Shown: in pieces, positions 9,138 to 17,690 of the stretch | Layout: each line of letters begins with the position of its first letter | Numbering within the stretch: position 1 is the first letter of the stretch | DNA from: Bacteroidales bacterium | Lineage (GTDB): Bacteria > Bacteroidota > Bacteroidia > Bacteroidales > WCHB1-69 | Assembly (NCBI GenBank): GCA_024400815.1 | Contig: JAKSMD010000009.1 | Coordinates: 1 to 38,327 of the forward strand | Length of the DNA: 38,327 nucleotides | Direction of reading: 5' to 3' | Program-made: the position numbers and the translations under genes | The notes under the pieces: generated by a model | What the model saw: only the letters and a program-made list of their open reading frames with translations | Database searches by the model: none | Told to the model about the DNA's origin: nothing

Positions 9138-11255
9138 ATGGAACAACAAGATCTTCTTCCTCAAGAGAATGCTGAAATGCAGAATCAAGAGATGAACTCC
9201 GGCGCTTCTGTAGAAGCCCAAAACATTACGTCACAAGCAACTCCCGCACCTGCAGAGGAAACTGAACCCGTGAACGGTGAGTCTGTAGCCAACGAACAGC
9301 CACAAGCACCTGTAGCAGAAGAAGCTCCAAAATCTGCCGAAGAAATGGTTGCCGAAATGGACCAACAACAAACGGTTGCTGAAGTAGAAACTGAAGAAGT
9401 TGAAGCAGAAGTAACGGAAACATTGGAACAAGTCCAAGCCGAATACGCCAACCTCGACCTCGAACAGAGCGTCACCGAATTGGAACGCCTCGTTGAAGAG
9501 CCCAATGTAAACGCCATCAAACAAAGAGTCGGCGGTCTCCGCTCCAAAATTTTGGATTTCTTCCGTGAAAGAAGACGCGAAAAACAAGCCGAACTCGCTG
9601 CTGCCAAAGCCGCTGCTGAAGCTGCTGCCGCAGAAAATCCAGACGAACCCGCAGCCGAAGTTGAAACCCCTTCTAATGAACCTGACGAAATTGAAGTGCG
9701 CTTCAACACCGCTTTCCAGAAATTCAAAACCGCTAAAGCCAAATTCATTGAAGCTCTGGAAGAACAAAAACAAAAGAATCTCGAAAAGAAAAACAATATA
9801 ATCGAAGGCCTCAAAAACCTCATCGAAACGGAATCCAACCTCAAAGTCCTCAACGACAAGTTCAAAGAACTGCAAGAGCAATGGAACGCCGTCGGACCAG
9901 TTCCACAAGCAGAATCCACCAACCTCTGGCAAAATTACCATTTCTATGTTGAAAAATTCTTCGACATTCTCCGCATCAACAAAGAAATGCGTTCTTTAGA
10001 TCTTAAGAAGAACCTCGAAAGCAAACTCGAACTCTGCGAAAAGGCAGAATCCCTCTTGCTTATCGACTCCATCAACCAATCTTTCAAAGAACTCCAATCC
10101 TTGCACGAACAATGGAAGGAAATCGGACCGGTTCCTGAAGACAAGAAAGAAGAAGTTTGGGAACGCTTCAAAAACGCATCCGACCAAATCAACCAAAGAA
10201 GAAAAGAGTTCTACGACAAGATGTTTGCCGAAGAACAAAACAACTATAACGCCAAAGTCGTCCTCTGCGAACAAGCCGAAGATTTAGTTTCCAAACAGAC
10301 TGAAAACGTTAAGGACTACAACGAAGTTAGCGAAAAGCTCACTGACCTCCTCAACATTTGGAAGACCTTAGGACCGGCTCCTGCCAAGTTGAATGACGAA
10401 ATTTGGAACCGTTTCAAATCTACTTTGGACAAATTCTTCTCCCAAAAGAAAGAATACTTCCAACAAATCAAAGATACCCAAATGCAAAATTACAACCAGA
10501 AACTCAATCTGGCCATCCAAGCTGAAGGTATCGCTGACAGAACAGACTGGAAGCAAGCCACTGCCGACATTCTCAATTTGCAATCCGAATGGAAGACAAT
10601 CGGCGCCACCCCACGCAAATACTCCGACCAAATCTGGAAACGTTTCCGTGCCGCTTGCGACAAATTCTTCGAAGCAAAAGCCAATTACTTCAACAACATT
10701 CAAGATGTTGAAGCAGAAAACCTCCGTCTCAAGGAAGAACTCATCCAAAAAATCCTCACTCACGAATTCGGCGATGACAGAAATGCCAACATGGATGTGA
10801 TGAAAGCTTATCAAAACGAATGGATCAACATCGGCTTCGTTCCTAAAAAAGATAAAGACCGTATCTACAACGCCTACAAAGAAGCTCGCAACAAACGCTT
10901 TGCCGAACTTAAGATCAGCGCTGACGATATGAAGCACAATCGTTATCAATCTAAGATTGACGACATCATGAATGACCCGAATGCGGACAAGCTCATCGAC
11001 AAAGAAAAGAACTTCTTGAGAAACAAACTCGCTAAACTGAAAGAAGATATCGTTCTTTGGGAAAACAACCTCGGATTCTTCTCCAACTCCAAGAATGCTG
11101 AAATCATCACTGCTGAATTCAGAAAGAAAATTGACAATGCCAAAGCAGAAGTCAAAGAATTGGAATACAAAATCAGAATGATGGGCAAGAAAGTGGAGGC
11201 TCCTGCTGCTGAAGAAGCACCCGCTGAAGAAACTCCTGCTACTGAAGAAAACTAA
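9138..11255 (+). CDS. DUF349 repeat protein (five repeats, acidic termini)
   Basis: This 705-residue, highly charged protein has an acidic, low-complexity N-terminus (Glu, Ala, Gln rich, about 1-130), an Ala-rich coiled stretch, and five DUF349 repeats. The repeats are marked by WNAVGPVP, WKEIGPVP, WKTLGPAP, WKTIGATP and WINIGFVP at about residues 247, 325, 408, 484 and 562, a spacing of roughly 77-83. Each is followed by a WxxF/Y..F(F/Y) helix such as IWNRFKSTLDKFF. The protein ends with a coiled coil and a Glu/Ala/Pro/Thr-rich tail like its beginning. DUF349 proteins are cytosolic and helical with no well-established function; no enzyme motif is visible. The gene's strong bias towards gaa, aaa and aac codons resembles highly expressed genes. 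Confidence 0.9.
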   Translation: MEQQDLLPQENAEMQNQEMNSGASVEAQNITSQATPAPAEETEPVNGESVANEQPQAPVAEEAPKSAEEMVAEMDQQQTVAEVETEEVEAEVTETLEQVQAEYANLDLEQSVTELERLVEEPNVNAIKQRVGGLRSKILDFFRERRREKQAELAAAKAAAEAAAAENPDEPAAEVETPSNEPDEIEVRFNTAFQKFKTAKAKFIEALEEQKQKNLEKKNNIIEGLKNLIETESNLKVLNDKFKELQEQWNAVGPVPQAESTNLWQNYHFYVEKFFDILRINKEMRSLDLKKNLESKLELCEKAESLLLIDSINQSFKELQSLHEQWKEIGPVPEDKKEEVWERFKNASDQINQRRKEFYDKMFAEEQNNYNAKVVLCEQAEDLVSKQTENVKDYNEVSEKLTDLLNIWKTLGPAPAKLNDEIWNRFKSTLDKFFSQKKEYFQQIKDTQMQNYNQKLNLAIQAEGIADRTDWKQATADILNLQSEWKTIGATPRKYSDQIWKRFRAACDKFFEAKANYFNNIQDVEAENLRLKEELIQKILTHEFGDDRNANMDVMKAYQNEWINIGFVPKKDKDRIYNAYKEARNKRFAELKISADDMKHNRYQSKIDDIMNDPNADKLIDKEKNFLRNKLAKLKEDIVLWENNLGFFSNSKNAEIITAEFRKKIDNAKAEVKELEYKIRMMGKKVEAPAAEEAPAEETPATEEN

Positions 11256-11266
11256 TTCTTTACTGA

Positions 11267-11725
11267 ATGAAAATTCATAAAATTCTCATATTCGGCATAT
11301 TTTGCCTTACCTTTTTATCTGCGGCTGCCCAAACGGCCGCAGATAAAATTTTAGGTACCTATTACATCTCCGACGACCAATCGGACGAGGACTGCAAAAT
11401 CAAAATCTACAAAACCAGCAGTGGCACTTACGAAGGACGCATCATCTGGGTGAAGCATCCGTACTTTAAAGACGGCTCGCTCAAGCACGACATCAACAAT
11501 CCGGATCCGAGCAAGCGCAACACCCCTGGCGACAAAATCCAGCTGCTGTTCCATTTCAAATACAGCGCTAAAGAAAATAAATGGGTGGATGGCGAAATCT
11601 ACGATCCCGTACATGGCAAATACTACAAAAGCAAGATGTGGTTTGAGTCGGATAAGACTCTCCGCGTGCGCGGCTATATCGGCGTGCCCGCCCTCGGGCG
11701 CACCATGACTTGGAAAAAACTATAG
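11267..11725 (+). CDS. Secreted DUF2147 domain protein
   Basis: The 152-residue product begins with a signal peptide (KILIFGIFCLTFLSAAAQ, cleavage near residue 21) and then carries a single DUF2147 domain: ILGTYYIS, a central GRIIWV, and the closing GYIGVPALGRTMTWKK, all typical of the family. DUF2147 proteins are small beta-rich secreted or periplasmic proteins of unknown function, common in Bacteroidota and Proteobacteria. It lies only 11 bases after the DUF349 gene and has no visible promoter, so it is likely co-transcribed with it. Confidence 0.85.
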   Translation: MKIHKILIFGIFCLTFLSAAAQTAADKILGTYYISDDQSDEDCKIKIYKTSSGTYEGRIIWVKHPYFKDGSLKHDINNPDPSKRNTPGDKIQLLFHFKYSAKENKWVDGEIYDPVHGKYYKSKMWFESDKTLRVRGYIGVPALGRTMTWKKL

Positions 11726-11768
11726 TCCCTCCCCCATTCCCAATTACAGCACAACCAATATCACAATC

Positions 11769-12170
11769 ATGGAAAAACTGGACACCAGAATAGACAAATG
11801 GCTATGGTCTGTGCGTTTGTTTAAGACACGCTCCATGGCCACCGATGTCTGCAATGCAGGTAAAGTCAAACTCAACGGCACAAACGTAAAACCTTCCAGA
11901 AGCGTATGCACGGAAGAAATATATGAGGTACACATTGGATCACTCAATAAAACCGTGAAAGTCATCGGCTCTCCAAAGAGCCGAGTTGGCGCGCCTTTAG
12001 TGCCACAATATATGGAAGACCTCACGCCACAAGAAGAGTACGACCGCATGAAGACCTTGCACACCTACGAATTCCGCCCACACGGACTGGGTCGCCCTAC
12101 GAAGCGAGACCGCCGTCAATTGGAATATATCAAGGAACAATTCGCCACAGAAGAAGATTACGAAGACTAA
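11769..12170 (+). CDS. S4 domain RNA-binding protein, Hsp15-like
   Basis: The 133-residue protein carries an S4 RNA-binding domain at about 5-65 (RIDKWLWSVRLFKTRSMA, then GKVKLNG and KPSRSV), the signature of the Hsp15/RqcP-like family. E. coli Hsp15 (HslR) binds free 50S subunits that carry a blocked nascent chain; by homology this protein should act in ribosome rescue. The basic C-terminal tail with GRPTKRDRR is also typical. It is 43 bases after the DUF2147 gene and converges on nadA, 40 bases away. Assignment to Hsp15 rather than another short S4 protein is by eye. Confidence 0.85.
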   Translation: MEKLDTRIDKWLWSVRLFKTRSMATDVCNAGKVKLNGTNVKPSRSVCTEEIYEVHIGSLNKTVKVIGSPKSRVGAPLVPQYMEDLTPQEEYDRMKTLHTYEFRPHGLGRPTKRDRRQLEYIKEQFATEEDYED

Positions 12171-12210
12171 CACTTCTCACTTCTCACTTTGCCCGCAACA
12201 GCCGCTGGCA

Positions 12211-13131
12211 TTAACTCAGTTCCAACATTCTTTGGATTGGAAGCAATGCTTTTTGTCTCAGTTCCTCATCCATCAGCAATTCTGGATTTTCATTCTGAAG
12301 GGCAGCATAGATGTTTTCCAAATTGTTCTTTTTCATATTGACGCAATCGTGTTCGAGTGCGGCATTGTAAAGCGTATAGAAGGTTTTATCCGGATTGCGT
12401 TTTTGCAGTTCGTACAAGATGCCGCTTTCGGTTACAACGATAAACTCTTTGCTATCGCTTTCGCTGATATGAGACAACATCGCTGCCGTCGAGCCCACAA
12501 AATCGACTTGTTCGAGCAATTCATGACGGCACTCCGGATGAGCAACGGAAGGGACGCCCGGATGGGCCTCTTTCAATGCTTTCAAAGCTTCCAATTCATA
12601 ATGGTCATGGATGCTGCAAGCGCCATCCCATAACATCATATTGCGGCCTGTCATACGATTGATGTAGTCGCCTAAGTTGCGGTCTGGAGCAAAGATGATC
12701 TTCTCGTCAGCGGGAAAATGTTCCACCAGTTTCAGGGCGTTGCCGGAAGTGACAATTAAGTCAGAAAGCGCTTTCACAGCAGCAGAGCAGTTGACATAAG
12801 AAAGCACCTTATAGTCTGGGTGTTCGGCTTTAAAGGCGGCCAATTTGGACGCTTGGCAGCAGTCTGCCAGCACACAACCAGCAGACATATCGGGCACCAA
12901 TACTTTTTTCGTCGGATTCAGAATCTTAGCGGTTTCAGCCATAAAATGCACGCCAGCAAACAGGATGATATCCGCATCCGTCTGGGCGGCTTTACGTGCC
13001 AGCGCCAAGCTGTCACCAACAAAGTCTGCGATTTCCTGAACTTCAGGCAAGGTATAGTAATGCGCCAAAATGATGGCGTTCTTTTCTTTCTTTAATCGGT
13101 TAATCTCCGCTTTGAGGGTCTCTTTATCCAT
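12211..13131 (-). CDS. nadA: Quinolinate synthase A
   Basis: The 306-residue protein is a full-length NadA, which condenses iminoaspartate with dihydroxyacetone phosphate to quinolinate in NAD synthesis, using a 4Fe-4S cluster. The three cluster cysteines are visible: C86 (SAGCVLAD), C172 (WDGACSIH) and C263 (HDCVNMKK). The N-terminal AHYYTLPEVQ and VGDSLALA segments are also diagnostic. No nadB or nadC lies nearby. The gene sits 55 bases downstream of rseP on the same strand without a clear promoter, so it may be read through from rseP. Confidence 0.95.
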   Translation of the reverse strand: MDKETLKAEINRLKKEKNAIILAHYYTLPEVQEIADFVGDSLALARKAAQTDADIILFAGVHFMAETAKILNPTKKVLVPDMSAGCVLADCCQASKLAAFKAEHPDYKVLSYVNCSAAVKALSDLIVTSGNALKLVEHFPADEKIIFAPDRNLGDYINRMTGRNMMLWDGACSIHDHYELEALKALKEAHPGVPSVAHPECRHELLEQVDFVGSTAAMLSHISESDSKEFIVVTESGILYELQKRNPDKTFYTLYNAALEHDCVNMKKNNLENIYAALQNENPELLMDEELRQKALLPIQRMLELS

Positions 13132-13186
13132 TTCTTTTCGTTATAAGTTATGAATCCTGAGTTATATGTTCCGGGTTAATATTCAA

Positions 13187-14578
13187 TTATTTTATAAAAA
13201 ACCGCCAAAAGTCCAGTCCTAAGGCGTAAGCCATGAGCAGAATCAGGAAGGCGAATCCGATGGTATTGGCAATGCCGAGGAATTTGTCGCTGGGTTTCCT
13301 GCCAGTGACCATTTCCACCAAAATAAAGAGGATATAGCCGCCATCCAAACCCGGAATCGGGATAATATTCATGAACGCTAGAATAATGCCGAGCAGAGCT
13401 GTCATATTCCAGAAACGGGCCCAATCCCACACATCCGGGAAAATGCTACCAATGGTCAGGAAGCTGCCCAACTGCGTAGCGCCCTCTTTAGTGAAGACAA
13501 TTTTAAATTGCTTGATATAGTCGCCGAGCGTCTGTACGCCCATCTTCACGCCCTTCGGGATGGATTGGAAGAATCCATAGTCTTCTTGTACCGTTCCAAA
13601 ATACTGATACGGTTGTTTATAGCCGACACCGATGTTGCCCAAAGAGTCCAGGGCGACTTTCGTCGTATACAAGCTGTCGCCGCGATAGAAGGAAATAGCC
13701 AATTCTTTATTTTTATTTTGGGTGAAAATGCGTTTGTAGTCGAAGAAGCCGAACACGGCGGAATCGCCCACGCCGACCAAGCTATCGCCACGTTGCAGTC
13801 CGGCTTTCTGTGCAGGAGAATCTGCCAAAACAGAATCAATCACAAACGGGATACGGTAATTGCAGAAGGTATTGTCTTTGGAGCTCGCACCGACCAATTT
13901 GCGGGGCAAGTTTTTGGAAATGTTGAGGACGACCTTTTCGCCGCCACGATCCACGGTAACCGTTTTCACATCTTCCAAAAGGAGATTATTCATAAAGTCG
14001 TTAATGGTCTGCGGTTTAACGGTATCTACCAAGAGGATTTTGTCTCCATTTTGGAAACCGGCGTCTTGCATCTCTTTAGAAAATTCCATACCATAGCGAA
14101 CATTTTCCATCGGGATATACTCGCGTCCCCAAGTAAAACAAATGGCGATATAGATGATGATAGCAGAAATGAAGTTCACCAGGACGCCGCCAATAATGAT
14201 AAAGAAACGCTGCCAAGCTGGTTTGGCACGGAACTCCCAAGGATGGATCTCTTCATCCAAATCAGTGGCCTTGGTGGTTTCATCCACCATACCGTTGATG
14301 GCACAGTAGCCGCCCAACGGCAACCAACCCAAGCCCCACTCTGTATGTTCTGGATGTTCCGCCCACTCTTTCGGCGCTTTTCCTGAGAAAAAACTGAAAT
14401 GGAGTTTGCCATCGAACTTCTTCATACGCAGAATGGCAAATCCGGGGTTGAAAAACATGTAAAATTGGTCCACCCGAGTTTTAAAGATCTTAGCAAAAGT
14501 AAAATGACCCAATTCGTGTGTCAATATCAGGAAGGACAAACTGGCGATAAGTCCCAATACTTTAGTAGCAATGCCCAT
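13187..14578 (-). CDS. rseP: Site-2 intramembrane zinc protease RseP (M50)
   Basis: The 463-residue inner-membrane protease cleaves membrane-embedded anti-sigma factors or similar substrates. The active-site motif HELGH lies at 21-25 in the first membrane helix, and the third zinc-ligand motif NIIPIPGLDGG near 404-414 contributes D412. A PDZ region with SPAQKAGLQRGD lies in the middle, and an earlier degenerate PDZ covers about residues 150-220. I chose the ATG at 14576-14578 because a TAnnTTTG promoter box lies at 14606-14613, between it and a longer in-frame start at 14644. An ECF sigma/anti-sigma pair elsewhere in this window (20-21 kb) could in principle be a client, but this is inference. 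Confidence 0.93.
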   Translation of the reverse strand: MGIATKVLGLIASLSFLILTHELGHFTFAKIFKTRVDQFYMFFNPGFAILRMKKFDGKLHFSFFSGKAPKEWAEHPEHTEWGLGWLPLGGYCAINGMVDETTKATDLDEEIHPWEFRAKPAWQRFFIIIGGVLVNFISAIIIYIAICFTWGREYIPMENVRYGMEFSKEMQDAGFQNGDKILLVDTVKPQTINDFMNNLLLEDVKTVTVDRGGEKVVLNISKNLPRKLVGASSKDNTFCNYRIPFVIDSVLADSPAQKAGLQRGDSLVGVGDSAVFGFFDYKRIFTQNKNKELAISFYRGDSLYTTKVALDSLGNIGVGYKQPYQYFGTVQEDYGFFQSIPKGVKMGVQTLGDYIKQFKIVFTKEGATQLGSFLTIGSIFPDVWDWARFWNMTALLGIILAFMNIIPIPGLDGGYILFILVEMVTGRKPSDKFLGIANTIGFAFLILLMAYALGLDFWRFFIK

Positions 14579-14605
14579 AGTTATCGTATTTTTGAAAAAC
14601 AGGCG

Positions 14606-14613
14606 CAAAAGTA
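14606..14613 (-). promoter_or_regulatory. -7 box (TACTTTTG) of rseP
   Basis: The minus strand reads TACTTTTG followed by CGCC, 28 bases before the ATG of rseP. It excludes the longer upstream start. Confidence 0.65.
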
Positions 14614-14657
14614 CAAAAAAAACGCAAAGCATTAAGAGTGACAAAAAGGATTTTATG

Positions 14658-14665
14658 TACTTTTG
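14658..14665 (+). promoter_or_regulatory. -7 box (TACTTTTG) of anchored-protein gene
   Basis: TACTTTTG followed by CAGCG lies 21 bases before the ATG at 14686 and 45 bases from the rseP -7 box, forming a divergent pair. Confidence 0.65.
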
Positions 14666-14685
14666 CAGCGTTGATTTTTTGAATA

Positions 14686-15363
14686 ATGGAAAACGAAACG
14701 AAAACGGATCAGCCGACCCCCAAAAGTCCTAAAAAGAAAATCCTCTTTTTAATGGGCATTCTCATTGGCATCCTCTTGGGCGTCATTCTCACCATGCTAA
14801 TTGTCAACTGGTTAGAAAACAGACAGCCCAAGGAGATTCAAATCATCAACCCCACCCAATCCCCCAGCAGAACGGACACCGTCGTAAAATATGTGATCCA
14901 CAAGCACGAATCATTCGGCCTGACCGGCGGCGGATACAGTGTGCCTGATTCCATTGCAACTGACACAAACTACCAAGTTGACGAATCAGAGAACCTCTTG
15001 TTAGACGATGAAGACCAGTTTGCTTTAGAACAAGAAGAAGAAGAAAACGCTGTGCCAACAGAGCACATGATTGCCAAGTCATTCGTCAAAGCTATTTATT
15101 GGGACAACAATCGCAATGTCGTCCCTGCTCCCGAAAACAGTCCCGAACACTTCCTACTGCAACAATGGGAAACACCGATCAAGAACAAGATTTCCTATCA
15201 TTTTGCTGGCAACACCATACAGGTGAAGGGCACAAGCACGGCACAATTCAGAGTCATCCATTACAAAGGCGGTTTCTACTTAGTCAGCAGCAAACACGCC
15301 TACCCGATTCATCACAACAGCCAGTACGAGAAGCTCACCGAAGCGAAGGAATTTCCGTTGTAA
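14686..15363 (+). CDS. Membrane-anchored protein of unknown function
   Basis: I do not recognise this 225-residue protein. It has a short Lys/Pro-rich cytoplasmic start, one membrane helix at about 20-41 (LFLMGILIGILLGVILTMLI), and an extracytoplasmic part with a Pro/Ser/Thr linker, a strongly acidic segment near 98-120 (DESENLLLDDEDQ, EQEEEEN) and a C-terminal beta-like region with QVKGTSTAQFRVIHYKGGFY near residues 185-205. No enzyme motif or lipobox is visible. It has its own promoter and is transcribed divergently from rseP, so a link to envelope functions is possible but unproven. A real gene is supported by the promoter, the clear membrane anchor and the absence of a competing frame. 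Confidence 0.75.
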   Translation: MENETKTDQPTPKSPKKKILFLMGILIGILLGVILTMLIVNWLENRQPKEIQIINPTQSPSRTDTVVKYVIHKHESFGLTGGGYSVPDSIATDTNYQVDESENLLLDDEDQFALEQEEEENAVPTEHMIAKSFVKAIYWDNNRNVVPAPENSPEHFLLQQWETPIKNKISYHFAGNTIQVKGTSTAQFRVIHYKGGFYLVSSKHAYPIHHNSQYEKLTEAKEFPL

Positions 15364-15624
15364 GCCGTTTTTAGCTGTTAGCCATTAGCATTTTAGAGTC
15401 CGCCTCTACTTTTCTACCTTTCTACTTTGAAAATTGACTTTTGGAGTCGCTGTTTAAACTTTAAACCTTAAACTTTAAACTATTTTCCATCAAGCATGGC
15501 CCCTGAATTCCAGAGTGACAGCTTGAAACCTGAAACCTGAAACTTTAACATTGACCTTGAACTTTAACAATTGTGGGGACCCCACTTTGGAGTCCCCACA
15601 ATTATCAATTATCAATTCTCAATT
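15364..15624. repeat. Gene-free gap with dispersed 105-bp block, heptamers and a 12-bp hairpin
   Basis: No gene is seen. In order, the gap has TTAGC words, TTTTAGAGTC, a pyrimidine-rich tract, and a roughly 104-bp block at 15433-15536 that recurs at 33946-34051. The block contains four TTTAAAC-type heptamers (15453-15480). It is followed by CCTGAAA heptamers and a perfect 12-bp inverted repeat at 15569-15603. A conventional T-tailed terminator for either flanking gene is not evident. Confidence 0.7.
15569..15603. repeat. Perfect 12-bp inverted repeat between convergent genes
   Basis: AATTGTGGGGAC (15569-15580) and GTCCCCACAATT (15592-15603) are exact reverse complements around an 11-base loop. 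The hairpin lies 21 bases beyond the htpG stop but lacks a T run on either side. The second arm with its flank, TTTGGAGTCCCCAcAATT, recurs inverted near 31497-31515. Confidence 0.75.
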
Positions 15625-17526
15625 CTACAACAGGTCAAAGCTTCTCTTTACAAAGTCGCTGAGTTTCTCGCCTGTCAGAATATTCTGAGACAAGAGGGCC
15701 AAATCCACCATTTGTTGAACGAGTTTGGTGCGTTTTTCTTCATCTACCTCGTTCAAAACGCGGGAAGCTAATGGGTGGTTGCCATTGACGACGATGTTGT
15801 AGTGTTCAAAACCGCCATAGATGCCTTGCTTGCCAGACACGCGTTCCATATCCTTGAAACGACGCATAAACTCATTTTGTGTGATGAGAACGGGCAGATC
15901 TGTTTCGCTCAAGTTATCTACCATCACGGTGAACATCTGTTCATTAACGCTCTTGGTGAAGAATTCCTTCAAAGATTTCTGCTGGTCATCGGAGAGTTTT
16001 GCCGGGCAGACCTCATCCTTCTTTTCAATAAGTTTGTCAATGATGTCCGCATCGACGCGAGTAAAGCGTATCTTTTCATTCTTTTGTTCGAGCATATTGA
16101 TGAAATGAGCATCAAAGAAGCCGTCCATCAACAGCACATCGTAACCTTTTTCTTTAGCAGATTGAATATAGAGGTGTTGTTCATCGACATTGGCCGCATA
16201 CAGCATAATGACCATATCATTTTTGTCGGTTTGCAAAGCGGAAATCAGATTTCTATACTCTTCCAAAGTATAGTATTTGCCATCCGTGCTCTTCAGCAAA
16301 TAGAAATCTTTGATTTTCTCATAGAATTTCTCATCGGTAAGCGAGCCATATTGCAGGAACACCTTCAATTCGTCCCATTTCTTCTCAAAATCTTCACGAT
16401 TTTCTTTATACATAGATTCCAATTTTTCAGCCACTTTCTTGCTGATATAGGAAGAGATCTTCTTCACATTGGAATCTGATTGGAGGTATGATCGGGACAC
16501 ATTCAAAGGAATATCAGGAGAATCGATAACGCCATGGAGCAGCGTCATAAATTCGGGGATAATGCCTTCCAGTTCGTCCGTGATATAAACTTGGTTGCAA
16601 TAGAGTTGCACGCGATTTTTCTGTAGGTCAAGTTGATTTTTAACCTTCGGAAAATAGAGTACGCCTGTCAAATTGAACGGATAATCGACATTCAAATGGA
16701 TTTGGAACATAGGGTCTTCCATTGCCATCGGATAGAGTTCGTGGTAGAACTTCTGATAGTCTTCGTCTTTCAAAGAGGAGGGCGATTTCTGCCAAATCGG
16801 GTCGGTATCGTTGATGATGCGCGGCACTTGTACTGCCTCTTCTTTGGGTTCTTCTTTATTTTCAGCGTTTTCATCTTCCGGTTTAGGTTCCGGTTTGCGC
16901 CATTCCGTTTTCGTACCGCAAAGAATGGGTATCGGCAAAAAGCGACAATATTTATTTAAGAGTCCTACGATCTTATCTTCATTCAAAAACTCTTCCGTAT
17001 CTTCGGCGACATGGAGTATGATTTCAGTGCCACGATCTTCTTTTTCAATCTCTTCCATAGAGAAAGAAGGAGAACCGTCGCAGCTCCATTTCACTGCTTT
17101 AGAGCCTTCTTTGTAGGATTTGGTAATGATTTCCACTTGGTCAGCGACCATAAAGGAGGAATAGAAGCCCAAACCGAAATGGCCGATAATGTTGGCTGCA
17201 TCGTTGCCTTTATATTTGGAGAGAAAATCTTCAGCGCCGGAAAATGCGATTTGATTGATATAGCGGTCCACTTCCTCCGCCGTCATACCGATGCCACGGT
17301 CCATAACGCGAATGGTTTTATCCTCTTTATTAACCTTAACCACGATGGTAAGGTCGCCCAATTCGCTGTTGGTTTCCCCACGAGATGCCAATGTTTTAAT
17401 CTTTTGCGTAGCATCTACCGCGTTGGATATTAATTCTCTAAGAAAAATTTCATGATCTGAGTATAAGAACTTTTTGATTACCGGAAAGATATTCTCGGTT
17501 TTAACATTAATATTACCTGTTTGCAT
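15625..17526 (-). CDS. htpG: Molecular chaperone HtpG (Hsp90)
   Basis: The 633-residue protein is a full-length bacterial Hsp90, an ATP-driven dimeric cytosolic chaperone. The N-terminal GHKL ATPase domain shows FLRELISNAVDA, DRGIGM and GHFGLGFYSSFM. A charged segment rich in Glu, Pro and Lys (about 213-235, PKPEDENAENKEEP) sits between the N-terminal and middle domains and is longer than in E. coli HtpG. The middle domain has the conserved NVSRSYLQ segment and the C-terminal dimerisation domain ends with a hydrophobic tail. No TAnnTTTG box or CIRCE element was found in the 164-base leader region, so regulation cannot be read. Confidence 0.96.
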   Translation of the reverse strand: MQTGNINVKTENIFPVIKKFLYSDHEIFLRELISNAVDATQKIKTLASRGETNSELGDLTIVVKVNKEDKTIRVMDRGIGMTAEEVDRYINQIAFSGAEDFLSKYKGNDAANIIGHFGLGFYSSFMVADQVEIITKSYKEGSKAVKWSCDGSPSFSMEEIEKEDRGTEIILHVAEDTEEFLNEDKIVGLLNKYCRFLPIPILCGTKTEWRKPEPKPEDENAENKEEPKEEAVQVPRIINDTDPIWQKSPSSLKDEDYQKFYHELYPMAMEDPMFQIHLNVDYPFNLTGVLYFPKVKNQLDLQKNRVQLYCNQVYITDELEGIIPEFMTLLHGVIDSPDIPLNVSRSYLQSDSNVKKISSYISKKVAEKLESMYKENREDFEKKWDELKVFLQYGSLTDEKFYEKIKDFYLLKSTDGKYYTLEEYRNLISALQTDKNDMVIMLYAANVDEQHLYIQSAKEKGYDVLLMDGFFDAHFINMLEQKNEKIRFTRVDADIIDKLIEKKDEVCPAKLSDDQQKSLKEFFTKSVNEQMFTVMVDNLSETDLPVLITQNEFMRRFKDMERVSGKQGIYGGFEHYNIVVNGNHPLASRVLNEVDEEKRTKLVQQMVDLALLSQNILTGEKLSDFVKRSFDLL

Positions 17527-17625
17527 AATCTAAAAAATTAAAGGACGGAAACTCTTAACAAACTTTGTGCCAAAAAAGACAGCATCCCAAGAACAGATGG
17601 GAATCCTGATATCGGGCGATTTTTT

Positions 17626-17657
17626 TTTGACATTTACAAGAAAAAACACTATTTTTG
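17626..17657 (+). promoter_or_regulatory. Promoter of CoA-transferase gene, with -33 and -7 boxes
   Basis: TTTG at 17626-17629 and TATTTTTG at 17650-17657 are separated by 20 bases, close to the full Bacteroidota TTTG-N(19-21)-TAnnTTTG promoter. The ATG follows 33 bases later. Confidence 0.75.
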
Positions 17658-17690
17658 CGACCTAATTTTTAAACATCAAAAACACGCAAT

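Noticed and set aside
17527..17690. Heat-shock operator (CIRCE) upstream of htpG
   Set aside because: No TTAGCACTC/GAGTGCTAA repeat was found; only a weak CCCA/TGGG hairpin exists.
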